Source: an uncultured Acidobacteriia bacterium (GTDB lineage: Bacteria > Acidobacteriota > Terriglobia > Bryobacterales > Bryobacteraceae). Taken from it: a stretch of 42,283 bases of DNA. Location: NCBI GenBank assembly GCA_903881085.1, contig CAIRSA010000442.1, positions 1 to 42,283 on the forward strand, in the 5' to 3' direction. This document shows positions 7,661 to 16,013 of this stretch, one piece after another (position 1 is the first letter of the stretch; every line of letters starts with the position of its first letter). The notes beneath the pieces were generated by a model. That model ran no database searches. It was not told where the DNA came from and saw only the letters and a list, made by a program, of their open reading frames with translations. Both the position numbers and the translations under genes were made by a program.

Positions 7661-9670
7661 ATGTTCGCAGCCTCAGCCATCGCCATCAGCGCCACCTTCA
7701 CGTCTGAACCCGTCGCCGAAGCGCTCGAATTCTGGTTGCGCGAAATTGACTATCCGCTGGACCTTCGCTTCGCCCCCTTCAACCAGGTCTTCCAACAACT
7801 GCTCGACCCCACCAGCGTGCTCTGCCTCAACCGCGAAGGCATAAATATCCTGCTCATCCGCCCCTCTGATTGGGGCTCCGACGAATCGAACCTCGACCGG
7901 TTCATCGATGCCGTCCGCTCCTCGCCCGCGCGCTGCCCGCTCATCATCGCCATCTGCCCGCCCACCGGCGGCGAACTCAAGCACCACCTCGAACTCGCCT
8001 TACCCCTCGCCTACGTCTTCGACCATAGAGACCTTCAACACCTATATCCTGTCGACAACCCCTACGACCCCCACGCTGAGGCCCTCGGTCGCGTTCCCTA
8101 CACGCCGCTCTTCTTCGCCGCACTCGGCGCCATGCTCGCCCGCAAAATCCACGCCCTGCGCACGCCGCCCTACAAGGTGGCCGCGCTCGATTGTGACGAC
8201 ACGTTGTGGAAAGGAGTCTGCGGCGAAGACGGCCCCAAAGGCGTCACTCTCGACGAACCCCGCCGCGCCCTGCAACAGTTCATGATGAGCCAGCGCCAGG
8301 CCGGCATGCTGCTCTGCCTCGCCAGCAAGAACAACGAAGCCGACGTCCTCGCCACCTTCGCCGCCCACCCCGAATTCCCGCTCAACCCAGAGGCCTGCGT
8401 AGCCTGGAAGATCGACTGGGAATCCAAGGCCGCCAACCTCGCCACACTCGCCGCCGACCTCAACCTCGGACTCGACAGCTTTATCTTCATTGACGACAAC
8501 CCCAAGGAGTGCAGCGAAGTCGAATCCGCCTGCCCCCAAGTGCTCGCCCTGCCGCTGCCGGCCGACGAAACACAAATCCCGGAATTCCTCAATCACGTCT
8601 GGGCCTTCGATCGCCTGCGCGTCACCGCCGAAGACGCAGCCCGCAACGAACTCTACAAAGAAGAGGCCCAGCGCTCCCAGGCCGCCCGCGGCGCATCCAC
8701 CCTCGAAGACTTCATTGCCTCGCTCGAACTTCGCGTGCGGATCGAACCTGTCACCGCCCCTCATCTGCCGCGCGTAGCGCAACTCACGCAGCGCACCAAC
8801 CAGATGAACTTCTCCACGCTCCGCCGCGGTGAAAGTGATTTTCGTGCCCTGCTCGAAATCGGCTGGCAGATCCTAATGGTCTACGTCGATGACCGCTTCG
8901 GCAGCTACGGACTAACCGGCGTCGCCATTCTTGCGCCCACCCGCGAAATCCTCGTCATCGATACGTTCCTCCTCAGCTGCCGCGTGCTCGGCCGTGGCGT
9001 GGAACATAAGCTGATGGCCCACATCGGCCAACTGGCCCAACAACAGGGCTTCGCCAAAGTCGAAGCCCGCTTCACGCCCAGTGAACGTAACAAGCCCGCT
9101 CAGCTCTTCCTCGAAAGCCTCGCAACGAATCACGAATTCCAAGCCGCTGAGCTCGCCGCCCTCAAATACAAATCCACCGCGCCGCCGCCCACAGCCACGG
9201 CTGCCCCCACCGCCAAGACAACCCGCAAACGGGCCAACTACGCCCGCATCGCCAACGAACTCCGCACGCCTGAACAAGTCCTCAAAGCGATCGCTGCCTC
9301 CAAACAGGCCGGCCGCCGCGTCACGTCTGACGCCCGCAGCGGTCTCGAACGCCGCCTCTGTGCCATCTGGGCCGACTCGCTCCATCTGTCTGCCGTTGGC
9401 CCGGAAGAAAACTTCTTCGACCTCGGCGGCCACTCGCTGCTCGCCGTGCAACTGTTGGCCCGCATCCGCCGCGAACTCGACGTCGAAGTCTCACTCGAAA
9501 CCGTCTATAGCGGCGACTTCACCGTAGCCGAACTGGCCCGCGCCATCGAATGGAAAGAGCTGGAACGCGCCGGCGTCGATGAATACCAGCACCTGATCGA
9601 CGAAATCGAAAAACTCACCGAAGAAGAAGTGTTGGCGCAACTCGCCCAGGAAGGCGCGGAGTTTGCCTAA
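7661..9670 (+). CDS. FkbH-like glyceryl-transfer enzyme fused to an acyl carrier domain
   Basis: A 669-residue protein. Residues 1-170 match the N-terminal region of FkbH proteins; the HAD-type catalytic loop follows with DCDDT at 177-181 and a later FIFIDDNPKE segment. The next part (about 330-500) has the GNAT-like tail seen in this family (DDRFGSYGLTGVAIL, LSCRVLGRGVEHKLM). An Ala/Thr/Lys linker leads to a carrier domain at about 555-640 with the phosphopantetheine site LGGHSLL, Ser592. Characterised FkbH proteins take glyceryl from 1,3-bisphosphoglycerate, dephosphorylate it and load it on a carrier protein; here enzyme and carrier are one chain, so self-loading is likely. AGGAG directly abuts ATG 7661, which is unusually close. 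The stop overlaps the next gene by eight bases. Confidence 0.88.
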   Translation: MFAASAIAISATFTSEPVAEALEFWLREIDYPLDLRFAPFNQVFQQLLDPTSVLCLNREGINILLIRPSDWGSDESNLDRFIDAVRSSPARCPLIIAICPPTGGELKHHLELALPLAYVFDHRDLQHLYPVDNPYDPHAEALGRVPYTPLFFAALGAMLARKIHALRTPPYKVAALDCDDTLWKGVCGEDGPKGVTLDEPRRALQQFMMSQRQAGMLLCLASKNNEADVLATFAAHPEFPLNPEACVAWKIDWESKAANLATLAADLNLGLDSFIFIDDNPKECSEVESACPQVLALPLPADETQIPEFLNHVWAFDRLRVTAEDAARNELYKEEAQRSQAARGASTLEDFIASLELRVRIEPVTAPHLPRVAQLTQRTNQMNFSTLRRGESDFRALLEIGWQILMVYVDDRFGSYGLTGVAILAPTREILVIDTFLLSCRVLGRGVEHKLMAHIGQLAQQQGFAKVEARFTPSERNKPAQLFLESLATNHEFQAAELAALKYKSTAPPPTATAAPTAKTTRKRANYARIANELRTPEQVLKAIAASKQAGRRVTSDARSGLERRLCAIWADSLHLSAVGPEENFFDLGGHSLLAVQLLARIRRELDVEVSLETVYSGDFTVAELARAIEWKELERAGVDEYQHLIDEIEKLTEEEVLAQLAQEGAEFA

Positions 9671-12600
9671 CCCAAAACTGCGGATCCTGCTCGCCGCAAA
9701 CGCATCCTACGTCCCGCCCCGCGGCGGAGCCACGCGCAGCAACCTCATCTGGCTCGAACACCTCGCCCAGTGCGGCCACGAATGCCGCATCGTCTCGTCC
9801 GCCCTGCCCGGAACCGAAGCCGAAAAGCAGCGCCAGATTCACGAAGAAGGGCTCGATCGGCGCTGGCAGCACAAGTCATCCGCCGGCATGGATGTCTACA
9901 CCGCCCCTAACATCGAAGTCTACGCCGTGCACGATGCCGCGCGCCAGGCCCGCCTCCTGCGCGATCAAATCCGCGAATTCCAGCCCCACTGGGTGCTCGT
10001 CTCATCCGAAGATTTGGGCCACGTGCTGCTTCGCGAGGCCGCCCGCTGCGCCCCTGGCCGCTTGATCTACGTCGCCCACACCCCTCAGTTCTTCCCCTTC
10101 GGCCCGGAAAGCTGGAACCCCGATTCCGATGCCACCAAAATCGTCCAAACCGCCGCTGGCGTCATCGCCATCGGCTATCATATGGCGGGCTACATCCGCC
10201 GCCACACCGGCCGCGACGCCGCGGTGATTCATCCTCCCATCTACGGCCAACCGCCATTCCCGCGCTATCGCAACTTCGACCACGGTTTCATCACCATGGT
10301 GAACCCATGTGCAGTCAAAGGCGCGCCCATCTTCTACGACCTTGCCGATCGCGTTCCCGGCGAACAATTCGCCGCGCTCCCAGGCTGGGGCACCACTGCC
10401 GCCGACCTCGAAGCCATCGCCAGCCATCCCAACATCACAGTGCTCGCCAACTGCCGCGACATCGATCAGGTGCTCGAACGCACGCGCATCCTGCTCATGC
10501 CCTCGCTCTGGTACGAAGGCTTCGGCCTCATCGTCATGGAAGCGATGCTGCGCGGCATTCCCGTCATCGCCAGTAACTCCGGCGGACTTGTCGAAGCCAA
10601 AATGGGCACCGGCTTCATCGTCCCCACCGGCGGCATCGAACATTACGAACCGGAGTTCGACGAACGTGCCCTACCCAAGGCTGTGCTCGGCGAAACGGAT
10701 CTCGAACCCTGGGCCGCGGCGCTCGAAACGCTGCTTACCGATCGCGATCGCTACGAAGCCGAATCCGATGCTTCGCACCACCTCGCAACGCAGTTTGTAA
10801 GCTCGCTCAGCGCCGCGCAAATGGACGAGTACCTCTGCCAGTTGCCACCCGTTGCGCCCCTTCGCATCCTGCTCGCCCACAACTCGCTGTACTATCCCTC
10901 GCACGGCGGCGGCGACAAATCCAATCGCATCCTCATGCAGTCGCTCGCTGCCCGCGGCCATCAATGCCGCGTCATTGCCCGCACCGGCAGCTTCTCTGAA
11001 AACGATCACAATCTCTTCCTCGGCGAGATGTCCCAGCGCAACATCCCCGTCGCGTCTGACCGCGATGGAGTCGTCGTCTTCCAGCAAGGCCCTGGGGGAC
11101 GGACTACTCTGTCCCAAGCGCAGCGAGCGGACAGAGCGGTCCGTCCCCCGAATCCGGTCGAGGTTCACGTCGCCACCAACCACCCCAATTTCCGCCACTA
11201 CTTCGCCGCGCAAATCGAAGAGTTCCAACCGCAAGTCATCCTCACCTCAACTGACGACCCCGCCCAGCTCCTGCTCGAAACCGCCCTCCGCGCCAATGGC
11301 CCGCGCGTAGTCTTCTTAACCCGCGCCACGCTGCCCTTACCCTTCGGCCCTGACATCGCCTTTCCCAGCGATTCGAAAACGGAAGTCCTGCGCCACGTCG
11401 ATGCCGTCGCCTGCGTCAGTGAATACGTTGCCAGTTACGTGCGCAAACATGGTCCCATCGAAGCAACGCACGTGCCCATATCACTGCTCGAAAAGAGCCC
11501 GGTTGAGTACCTCGGTAACTTCGATAACGAATTCGTTACCATCGCCAATCCCTGCGCGGTCAAAGGCATCTCCATCTTCCTCGCCCTCGCCGCACGCATG
11601 CCCAACGTGCGCTTCGCCGCCGTGCCCACCTGGGGCACCAACGACGAAGATCGCCGCGCCCTCGCCAGCCATCCCAACATCACCATCCTTGATCCCGTCG
11701 ATAACATTGACCGCCTGCTCGAACGCACCCGCGTCCTGCTCGTGCCATCGTTGTGGGCCGAAGCCCGCTCGCGCATCGTCGGCGAAGCCATGCTCCGCGG
11801 AGTGCCCGTTATTGCGTCGAAAGTGGGTGGCATCCCTGAAGCCAAGCTCGGCGTCGATTACCTCATCCCAGTCAACGTCATCAGCCGCTACCAAACCCTG
11901 CTCGATGAGCAGATGGTCCCCATCGCCGTTGTACCAGAGCAGGACATCGCGCCATGGCAGGACGCCCTGGAGCGCCTCGTGACTGACCGCGCACATTACA
12001 ATGCGGTCTCCAAAGCCTCGCAGGAAGCCGCCCTCGTCTACGCCTCGCGCCTCAGCGTGGAGCCCTTTGAGCGCTTGCTCGAACACGTCACAAAACTACC
12101 TGCCAAGCCGCGCACACTCGACCACGCCAAATCGCACCACGCCGCCCTCGACCGGCTCACCGCCCCTCAGCGCCAACTGCTTGCCATCCGCCTGCGCAAG
12201 ATCAACGCCGCAAAATGGTTCCCCGCGGCCGCCCAGGCACCGGATGACCATCTACGCCTCTTCGCCTTCCCCCATGCCGGAGGCAGCGTATCAGCCTTTG
12301 CCCGCTGGAACGGTTCCTTGCCCGCCGATGTAACCCTTGTCCCAGCCCGCTATCCAGGCCGCGAAACCCGCGCAAATGAGCCGTTTCTCACCACCATGGA
12401 CGAACTCGTCCACTCCGCCGCCGAAGCCATCACGCCGTTCTTAAACTGCCCCTTCGCCTTCTTCGGCCACAGCATGGGCGCTGCCGTAGCCTTCGAACTC
12501 GCACGCTACCTGCGCCGCCACGGCAAACCCGCCCCCACGGCGCTCTACGTCGCAGGCGCCCGAGCCCCGCGCTACCGCACAAACTGGAAACCCCCCGTCC

Positions 12601-12938
12601 GCCCTACCGACGAAGAGTTCATCGCCGAACTTCGCCGCCTGCAAGGCGTCCCGCAGGAAGTGCTCGACAACGAAGAGCTCTCGCGCATCGTGCTGCCCAT
12701 CCTTGCCGCCGACGCAGCACTCTACCGCAACTACATCTACCGCGACGAAGCCCCGCTCGACTGCCCCATCCACGTCTACGGCGGCGAAACCGACCCCAAC
12801 GTCACCCGCGACCACCTCGAAACCTGGTCCACCCACACCACCGCCCCAACCACCGTCCAACAACTCCAAGGCGGCCACTTCTTCCTGCAAACAAATCAGT
12901 CCGACTTTCTGTCCGCCCTGGCAAATAACTTGAAATAA
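9663..12938 (+). CDS. Tandem GT4-like glycosyltransferase domains fused to a type II thioesterase
   Basis: A 1,091-residue protein starting at TTG 9663, inside the end of the previous gene. Residues 1-395 and 398-800 are two homologous GT-B domains: each begins LRILLA and ends with the GT4 EX7E motif (EGFGLIVME and EARSRIVGE) followed by a GG-E-A-K loop. Residues about 860-1091 form an alpha/beta-hydrolase thioesterase of the GrsT type, with nucleophile Ser937 in GHSMG, Asp1044 in GGETDPN and His1072 in GGHFF. Such thioesterases usually clear or release carrier-bound acyl groups, which fits the carrier domain next door. Residues 478-496 are encoded by a palindromic repeat and have no match in the first GT domain. 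Donor sugar and acceptor are unknown. The two-gene unit lacks ketosynthase or adenylation genes. Confidence 0.85.
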   Translation: MPNPKLRILLAANASYVPPRGGATRSNLIWLEHLAQCGHECRIVSSALPGTEAEKQRQIHEEGLDRRWQHKSSAGMDVYTAPNIEVYAVHDAARQARLLRDQIREFQPHWVLVSSEDLGHVLLREAARCAPGRLIYVAHTPQFFPFGPESWNPDSDATKIVQTAAGVIAIGYHMAGYIRRHTGRDAAVIHPPIYGQPPFPRYRNFDHGFITMVNPCAVKGAPIFYDLADRVPGEQFAALPGWGTTAADLEAIASHPNITVLANCRDIDQVLERTRILLMPSLWYEGFGLIVMEAMLRGIPVIASNSGGLVEAKMGTGFIVPTGGIEHYEPEFDERALPKAVLGETDLEPWAAALETLLTDRDRYEAESDASHHLATQFVSSLSAAQMDEYLCQLPPVAPLRILLAHNSLYYPSHGGGDKSNRILMQSLAARGHQCRVIARTGSFSENDHNLFLGEMSQRNIPVASDRDGVVVFQQGPGGRTTLSQAQRADRAVRPPNPVEVHVATNHPNFRHYFAAQIEEFQPQVILTSTDDPAQLLLETALRANGPRVVFLTRATLPLPFGPDIAFPSDSKTEVLRHVDAVACVSEYVASYVRKHGPIEATHVPISLLEKSPVEYLGNFDNEFVTIANPCAVKGISIFLALAARMPNVRFAAVPTWGTNDEDRRALASHPNITILDPVDNIDRLLERTRVLLVPSLWAEARSRIVGEAMLRGVPVIASKVGGIPEAKLGVDYLIPVNVISRYQTLLDEQMVPIAVVPEQDIAPWQDALERLVTDRAHYNAVSKASQEAALVYASRLSVEPFERLLEHVTKLPAKPRTLDHAKSHHAALDRLTAPQRQLLAIRLRKINAAKWFPAAAQAPDDHLRLFAFPHAGGSVSAFARWNGSLPADVTLVPARYPGRETRANEPFLTTMDELVHSAAEAITPFLNCPFAFFGHSMGAAVAFELARYLRRHGKPAPTALYVAGARAPRYRTNWKPPVRPTDEEFIAELRRLQGVPQEVLDNEELSRIVLPILAADAALYRNYIYRDEAPLDCPIHVYGGETDPNVTRDHLETWSTHTTAPTTVQQLQGGHFFLQTNQSDFLSALANNLK
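11094..11149. repeat. Palindromic repeat inserted in frame within the glycosyltransferase gene
   Basis: Arms of 21 bases (11094-11114, starting GGGGGACGGAC, and 11129-11149, ending GTCCGTCCCCC) match at 19 of 21 positions and flank a 14-base loop, CAAGCGCAGCGAGC. The element is read through as about 19 residues (GGRTTLSQAQRADRAVRPP). Aligning the two GT domains of the same protein shows no counterpart in the first domain at this place, so it looks like an insertion into a surface loop that kept the frame. Confidence 0.75.
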
Positions 12939-12961
12939 ACTCGACACCGCGGCGTTTGCAA

Positions 12962-13013
12962 GGGTAGGGCGGGCTTCAGCCTGCGGAGGACTTCAGTCCG
13001 ACTGCCGCTACCC
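12962..13013. repeat. Compound palindrome able to form a three-way junction
   Basis: Outer arms GGGTAG (12962-12967) and CTACCC (13008-13013) enclose two inner hairpins: one around GCGGGCTTCAGCCTGC and one at GGACTTCAGTCC (12988-12999). It lies 23 bases after the thioesterase stop and could protect or end that transcript, but it has no T-run. GGCTTCAGCCTGC also occurs at 14495-14507, which points to a shared repeat family. Confidence 0.5.
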
Positions 13014-13165
13014 ATACCAATCACCCATCTCTTATCAGCGCGCCGCAGCAAAAGTTGCCGCGCCAATACTATTCTGCGCACTATTCGCCAGCCTCGCCTT
13101 TCAGTCACTAAGTAAATTCCGCTTGCCTTCACCGGGGATGCGTTACCATAGTGTAATTCCAATCC

Positions 13166-14356
13166 ATGGCTGCAGAGAAACAACAAAAATCCAAACAAAA
13201 GCAGGCTAAACCAGTCTCTGAGTCTCTTGTCGCGGACCCTACCGGCGCTACCTCAACTCCCTGGTTGCGCATCTCTGCCGAGGTGCTTGTCAGCCGTGCC
13301 GTCATCGCGATGCTTGCCATATTGGCGCGCTACATCATTCGGCCAGGCCCGCACAATGACGCCGCAAAACATTCGATCCTCGAGATCTTCCAAATGTGGG
13401 ACTCCGGGTGGTATCTCAGCATCGTTTTCAACGGCTACAGTTACGATCCGTCCCGCGAGTCGAGCATCGCTTTTTTCCCGCTCTATCCGGCACTGGTCTA
13501 CCTGTTTTCCCTCGGACGGCGCATCGATCCGATCGCAGTCGGTTACTTGCTGAGCTTGACTTGCAATGTGGCAGCCTGCTGCATCGTATGGCGGATCGCC
13601 AACCGTCATTTCAAAGACGATTCGATTGCAACCACCGCCTACCGCCTGCTGTTGTTGTTCCCTACCGCGTTCTTCTCATATATCATTTACAGCGAGGGAC
13701 TGTTTCTCCTTTGTATGGTGATGTCGCTCGATGCCGCTGACCGCAAGAGTTGGGTCGAAGCAGCCCTATGGGGAGCTGCCACTGCGCTCGCAAGAAGTGT
13801 TGGAATCTTTGTTTCCGGAGCTATATTCTTATCTGCTCTGGCCTTCAAAAAGCAGCGCCCGTTCCTCTCATTCGAGCCGCGCGCGCTGATTGGGGTCATC
13901 GGTCCGATCCTCGGCCTGGCGCTCTACATGGGCTATCTGTGGCACAACTTTGGCGATCCGCTGGCGTTCGTGTCGACGCAGAAATATTGGGGACGCGAAC
14001 TGGCTGTACCGTGGTACCCGTTTCTCGATGGCTATCACACGAACGGCGTGCCCATGTTCAACAAGTTATTCCACCGCGGTTCCATTTACTTCTTCATGCT
14101 CATCGCACTGTACGGGATTTTCATGCGGATGCCGCTGAAGTGGCTGTTTCTGATGCTCACCCTGCCGGTCGTCTACCTTTCGAGTACGGTGCTCGATTCG
14201 ATTCCCCGCTATCTGTCCACGCTGGCCCCGGCGTTTATCGTCCTCGCCCATGCCTGCCGGCGGATTCCGGTCTTAAACTTCGCGGTGATGATGTGCTTCG
14301 CCATGCTGCAGATGCTCTGCGTGATTCTGTTTACCAACGGATACTGGTTGGTTTAA
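13166..14356 (+). CDS. PIG-V-like integral membrane mannosyltransferase
   Basis: A 396-residue membrane protein with roughly nine hydrophobic segments after a Lys/Gln-rich cytoplasmic N-terminus (about residues 1-30). It has the motif pattern of PIG-V-type, lipid-sugar-dependent mannosyltransferases: WDSGWYLSI near residue 77 with the acidic WDS site, FFPLYPALVY near 103, FPTAFFSYIIYSEGLFL near 166, and an Ala-Arg-Gly-containing helix after it. Members add mannose from a polyprenol-phosphate donor to an acceptor outside the membrane. The start ATG 13166 has no clear ribosome site. Lying 228 bases after the GT-GT-TE gene, it may belong to the same glycoconjugate pathway, though it is not tightly coupled. 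Confidence 0.75.
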   Translation: MAAEKQQKSKQKQAKPVSESLVADPTGATSTPWLRISAEVLVSRAVIAMLAILARYIIRPGPHNDAAKHSILEIFQMWDSGWYLSIVFNGYSYDPSRESSIAFFPLYPALVYLFSLGRRIDPIAVGYLLSLTCNVAACCIVWRIANRHFKDDSIATTAYRLLLLFPTAFFSYIIYSEGLFLLCMVMSLDAADRKSWVEAALWGAATALARSVGIFVSGAIFLSALAFKKQRPFLSFEPRALIGVIGPILGLALYMGYLWHNFGDPLAFVSTQKYWGRELAVPWYPFLDGYHTNGVPMFNKLFHRGSIYFFMLIALYGIFMRMPLKWLFLMLTLPVVYLSSTVLDSIPRYLSTLAPAFIVLAHACRRIPVLNFAVMMCFAMLQMLCVILFTNGYWLV

Positions 14357-14509
14357 GCGGGGATGGCAATTCGCCGGTCCAGCTCGCTTGCGAGCTCATC
14401 TTTTCATACCTTTTCATACGAGGCTTCCCAATTCTTCGAAAATTGCCGGACAACAAGAGTGTCTTGTCCTAATAGCAAAATCCATTTGGCATTTGGCTTC
14501 AGCCTGCAG

Positions 14510-14546
14510 AATGCGCTTTCAATTCTTGTGCCAAGGGCTTAAGCCC
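14510..14546. repeat. Dispersed repeat, copy A (28-base core) with palindromic tail
   Basis: The 28 bases at 14510-14537 match 22578-22605 at 26 positions (consensus AATGCGCTTTCAAYTCTTGY, then GCCAAGGG). Here the core runs into a 12-base perfect palindrome, GGGCTTAAGCCC, at 14535-14546. The rest of the gap from 14357 to 14581 holds GGCTTCAGCCTGC at 14495-14507 and no convincing gene. Confidence 0.6.
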
Positions 14547-14581
14547 GCCTCCCATCTCCTGCAACATCCACCCATCGCGTC

Positions 14582-14602
14582 ATATACAATGAGATTGTAT
14601 AT
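14582..14602. promoter_or_regulatory. Palindromic operator in front of the toxin-antitoxin operon
   Basis: ATATACAAT, a three-base GAG centre, then ATTGTATAT: a perfect nine-base inverted repeat ending two bases before the antitoxin start codon. AbrB/MazE-type antitoxins usually repress their own operon by binding such sites, with the toxin as co-repressor. The position, covering the translation start and probably the promoter, fits autoregulation. Confidence 0.75.
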
Positions 14603-14604
14603 CT

Positions 14605-14853
14605 ATGCAAGTCTCAAAATGGGGAAACAGCCTCGCAATCCGAATTCCGGCCGACGTCGTCGGAGCCCTCGGCCTAAAGGAGGGCGACCGTATTGAAGTC
14701 GGTATAGCAGGAGACCGCAAATTTACAATCCGTCGCGATCCTGCCGTGATCGCGGCCCTGGCTACCATCCGCAAGTTGCGGCGCCCGCTGCCTCCTGGAT
14801 TTAAGTTCGATCGGGAAGAGGCGAACGCTCGTTCCACTGATCCCAAAAAATGA
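14605..14853 (+). CDS. AbrB/MazE-family antitoxin
   Basis: An 82-residue protein whose first 45 residues form a SpoVT/AbrB swapped-hairpin DNA-binding domain (VSKWGNSLAIRIPADVV, then LKEGDRIEVGI). The charged tail (PPGFKFDREEANARS) is the expected toxin-binding arm. It would neutralise the PIN nuclease encoded next, with which it overlaps by four bases (ATGA). A perfect palindrome at 14582-14602 abuts the start and is the likely self-regulated operator. No Shine-Dalgarno sequence is visible, so translation may be weak or controlled by the palindrome. Many type II VapBC systems have an AbrB-type antitoxin such as this one. Confidence 0.88.
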   Translation: MQVSKWGNSLAIRIPADVVGALGLKEGDRIEVGIAGDRKFTIRRDPAVIAALATIRKLRRPLPPGFKFDREEANARSTDPKK

Positions 14854-15287
14854 CGAAGAACGGAAGACCCTTCTTCGATACCAACATACTGATCTACGCC
14901 TTCACCAGCGGCGATCCGCGCTCGGAAATTGCCGGGGAATTGTTGGCCCAGGGAGGCAGGATTGGGGTCCAAAACTTGAATGAGTTTGCTGCGGTCGCTT
15001 CCCGAAAACTGAAGATGCCTTGGCCTGAGGTGCAGGAAGCTCTCACTGCGATTCGAACGCTTTGTCCTTCGCCTGTCCCTCTCACCCTGGAGATCCACGA
15101 AGCCGCTTTGAAAATCGTAACCAAACACCAGTTCCGTATCTACGACGCCACCATCGTCGCGGCTGCCATCGCATCCTTTAGTCCAATCCTCTATTCCGAA
15201 GATCTTCACCATGGCCAGGTCATCCATGGGGTCACCGTTCAAAATCCATTCAAAACCACATCGCGCCGCAAAAATCTGCTAAGCTAG
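14850..15287 (+). CDS. PIN-domain ribonuclease toxin (VapC-like)
   Basis: A 145-residue PIN nuclease, the toxin half of the pair. The acidic active-site residues are visible: Asp in FFDTNILIYA near residue 9, Glu in NLNEFAAVAS near 45, Asp in IYDATIVAAA near 98 and a further Asp in YSEDLHHG near 117. PIN toxins cleave RNA, often tRNA or rRNA, and are held inactive by the antitoxin. The gene overlaps the antitoxin stop by four bases, typical of coupled translation. It is close to rpsU downstream, 36 bases away, but rpsU probably has its own promoter. The target RNA cannot be predicted. Confidence 0.88.
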   Translation: MTKNGRPFFDTNILIYAFTSGDPRSEIAGELLAQGGRIGVQNLNEFAAVASRKLKMPWPEVQEALTAIRTLCPSPVPLTLEIHEAALKIVTKHQFRIYDATIVAAAIASFSPILYSEDLHHGQVIHGVTVQNPFKTTSRRKNLLS

Positions 15288-15323
15288 AGTGTTGGTGTAT
15301 ACCGATTAGTTAGGAGAGTCCCG

Positions 15324-15539
15324 TTGGCGGAAGTTCACGTACATGATGGCGAAAGCCTCGAAAGCGCCCTAAAGCGCTTTAAGCGAATGGTCCTGAATGA
15401 AGAAATCATCAAGGACATCAAGAGCCATGCATTCTATTTGAAGCCTGGTCAGAAGCAGCGCGTCAAATCGGCATTGGCGAGAAAGCGCGACCGCAAGAAG
15501 CGTTCACGCGAAGGCGATTCGGACCGCAGCCGGTCCTAA
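15324..15539 (+). CDS. rpsU: 30S ribosomal protein S21
   Basis: A 71-residue basic protein of the small ribosomal subunit. The sequence follows S21 throughout: an acidic start (VHVHDGESLESALKRFKR), then KPGQKQRVKSALARKRDRKK and a basic Ser/Arg tail. The start is TTG at 15324, supported by AGGAG at 15312-15316, seven bases upstream. A strong Rho-independent terminator follows at 15561-15605, so rpsU is probably transcribed alone. It is slightly longer than the E. coli protein at the C-terminus. In bacteria S21 helps the platform of the 30S subunit during initiation. Confidence 0.93.
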   Translation: MAEVHVHDGESLESALKRFKRMVLNEEIIKDIKSHAFYLKPGQKQRVKSALARKRDRKKRSREGDSDRSRS

Positions 15540-15560
15540 GCGAAACCTCAATCCAGAATA

Positions 15561-15605
15561 AAAAAGCCGCTGGCCGAAGTCCTCAACTTCAGCCAGCGGC
15601 TTTTT
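15561..15605 (+). terminator. Rho-independent terminator after rpsU
   Basis: AAAAAGCCGCTGGC (15561-15574) pairs perfectly with GCCAGCGGCTTTTT (15592-15605); inside, GAAGT and ACTTC extend the stem after one mismatch. The GC-rich stem ends in a run of five T bases, and the flanking A-run would also allow function on the other strand. Confidence 0.9.
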
Positions 15606-15705
15606 GTGTTGCCCTGTCCGAACGCAAATCACGCCCGAAAATTATTTACTTTTGCCCCCAAATCAACAACTTCCAAAATTCGCCAGCTAGATTTCCTTGC
15701 CACCC

Positions 15706-15852
15706 ATGGCAAACTTGAAATCGAAGCACGTGGGTCCGGCCGGACCGCTTCCGCTGCATTACGATGTCCCCGCGGGCCAGGCAGTATCTATTGGTCCTTA
15801 CAGACTGCCGCAGACTTATATCAAGGCAGTTAAAGAGGGGGCACGAGACTAG
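15706..15852 (+). CDS. Possible 48-residue small protein
   Basis: A frame starting MANLKSKHVGPAG and ending YIKAVKEGARD. The composition looks protein-like, with balanced charge and a Pro/Gly-rich middle (PLPLHYDVPAGQAVSIG), but no ribosome site precedes the ATG and no family is recognised. Both nearby 14-base palindromes lie in or at the end of it, so it may also be chance. Low confidence. Confidence 0.2.
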   Translation: MANLKSKHVGPAGPLPLHYDVPAGQAVSIGPYRLPQTYIKAVKEGARD

Positions 15853-16013
15853 TCTCGCGCAAAAGAGCGGCCTAGTAACAGTTATTTGAAAATCAGAGAG
15901 GTTGGCGGTCGAAAGTCTATCGCTACATGGCCAGTGGTTATCAACTGGCAAACCAATCCGAATAGAACCTCTTGAGACCTCTCTGCCTGACTGCGAACGA
16001 TTCTACATCATCG

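Noticed and set aside
13750..14472. 240-residue forward frame inside the mannosyltransferase gene
   Set aside because: Out-of-frame shadow; the membrane protein in the other frame has family motifs.
14388..14696. 102-residue frame across the toxin-antitoxin operator
   Set aside because: It overlaps the AbrB antitoxin and the repeat region and has no recognisable domain.
15606..15951. 75- and 101-residue frames in the gap before miaB
   Set aside because: No ribosome sites, no family pattern, and they start in the rpsU terminator region or end in repeats.
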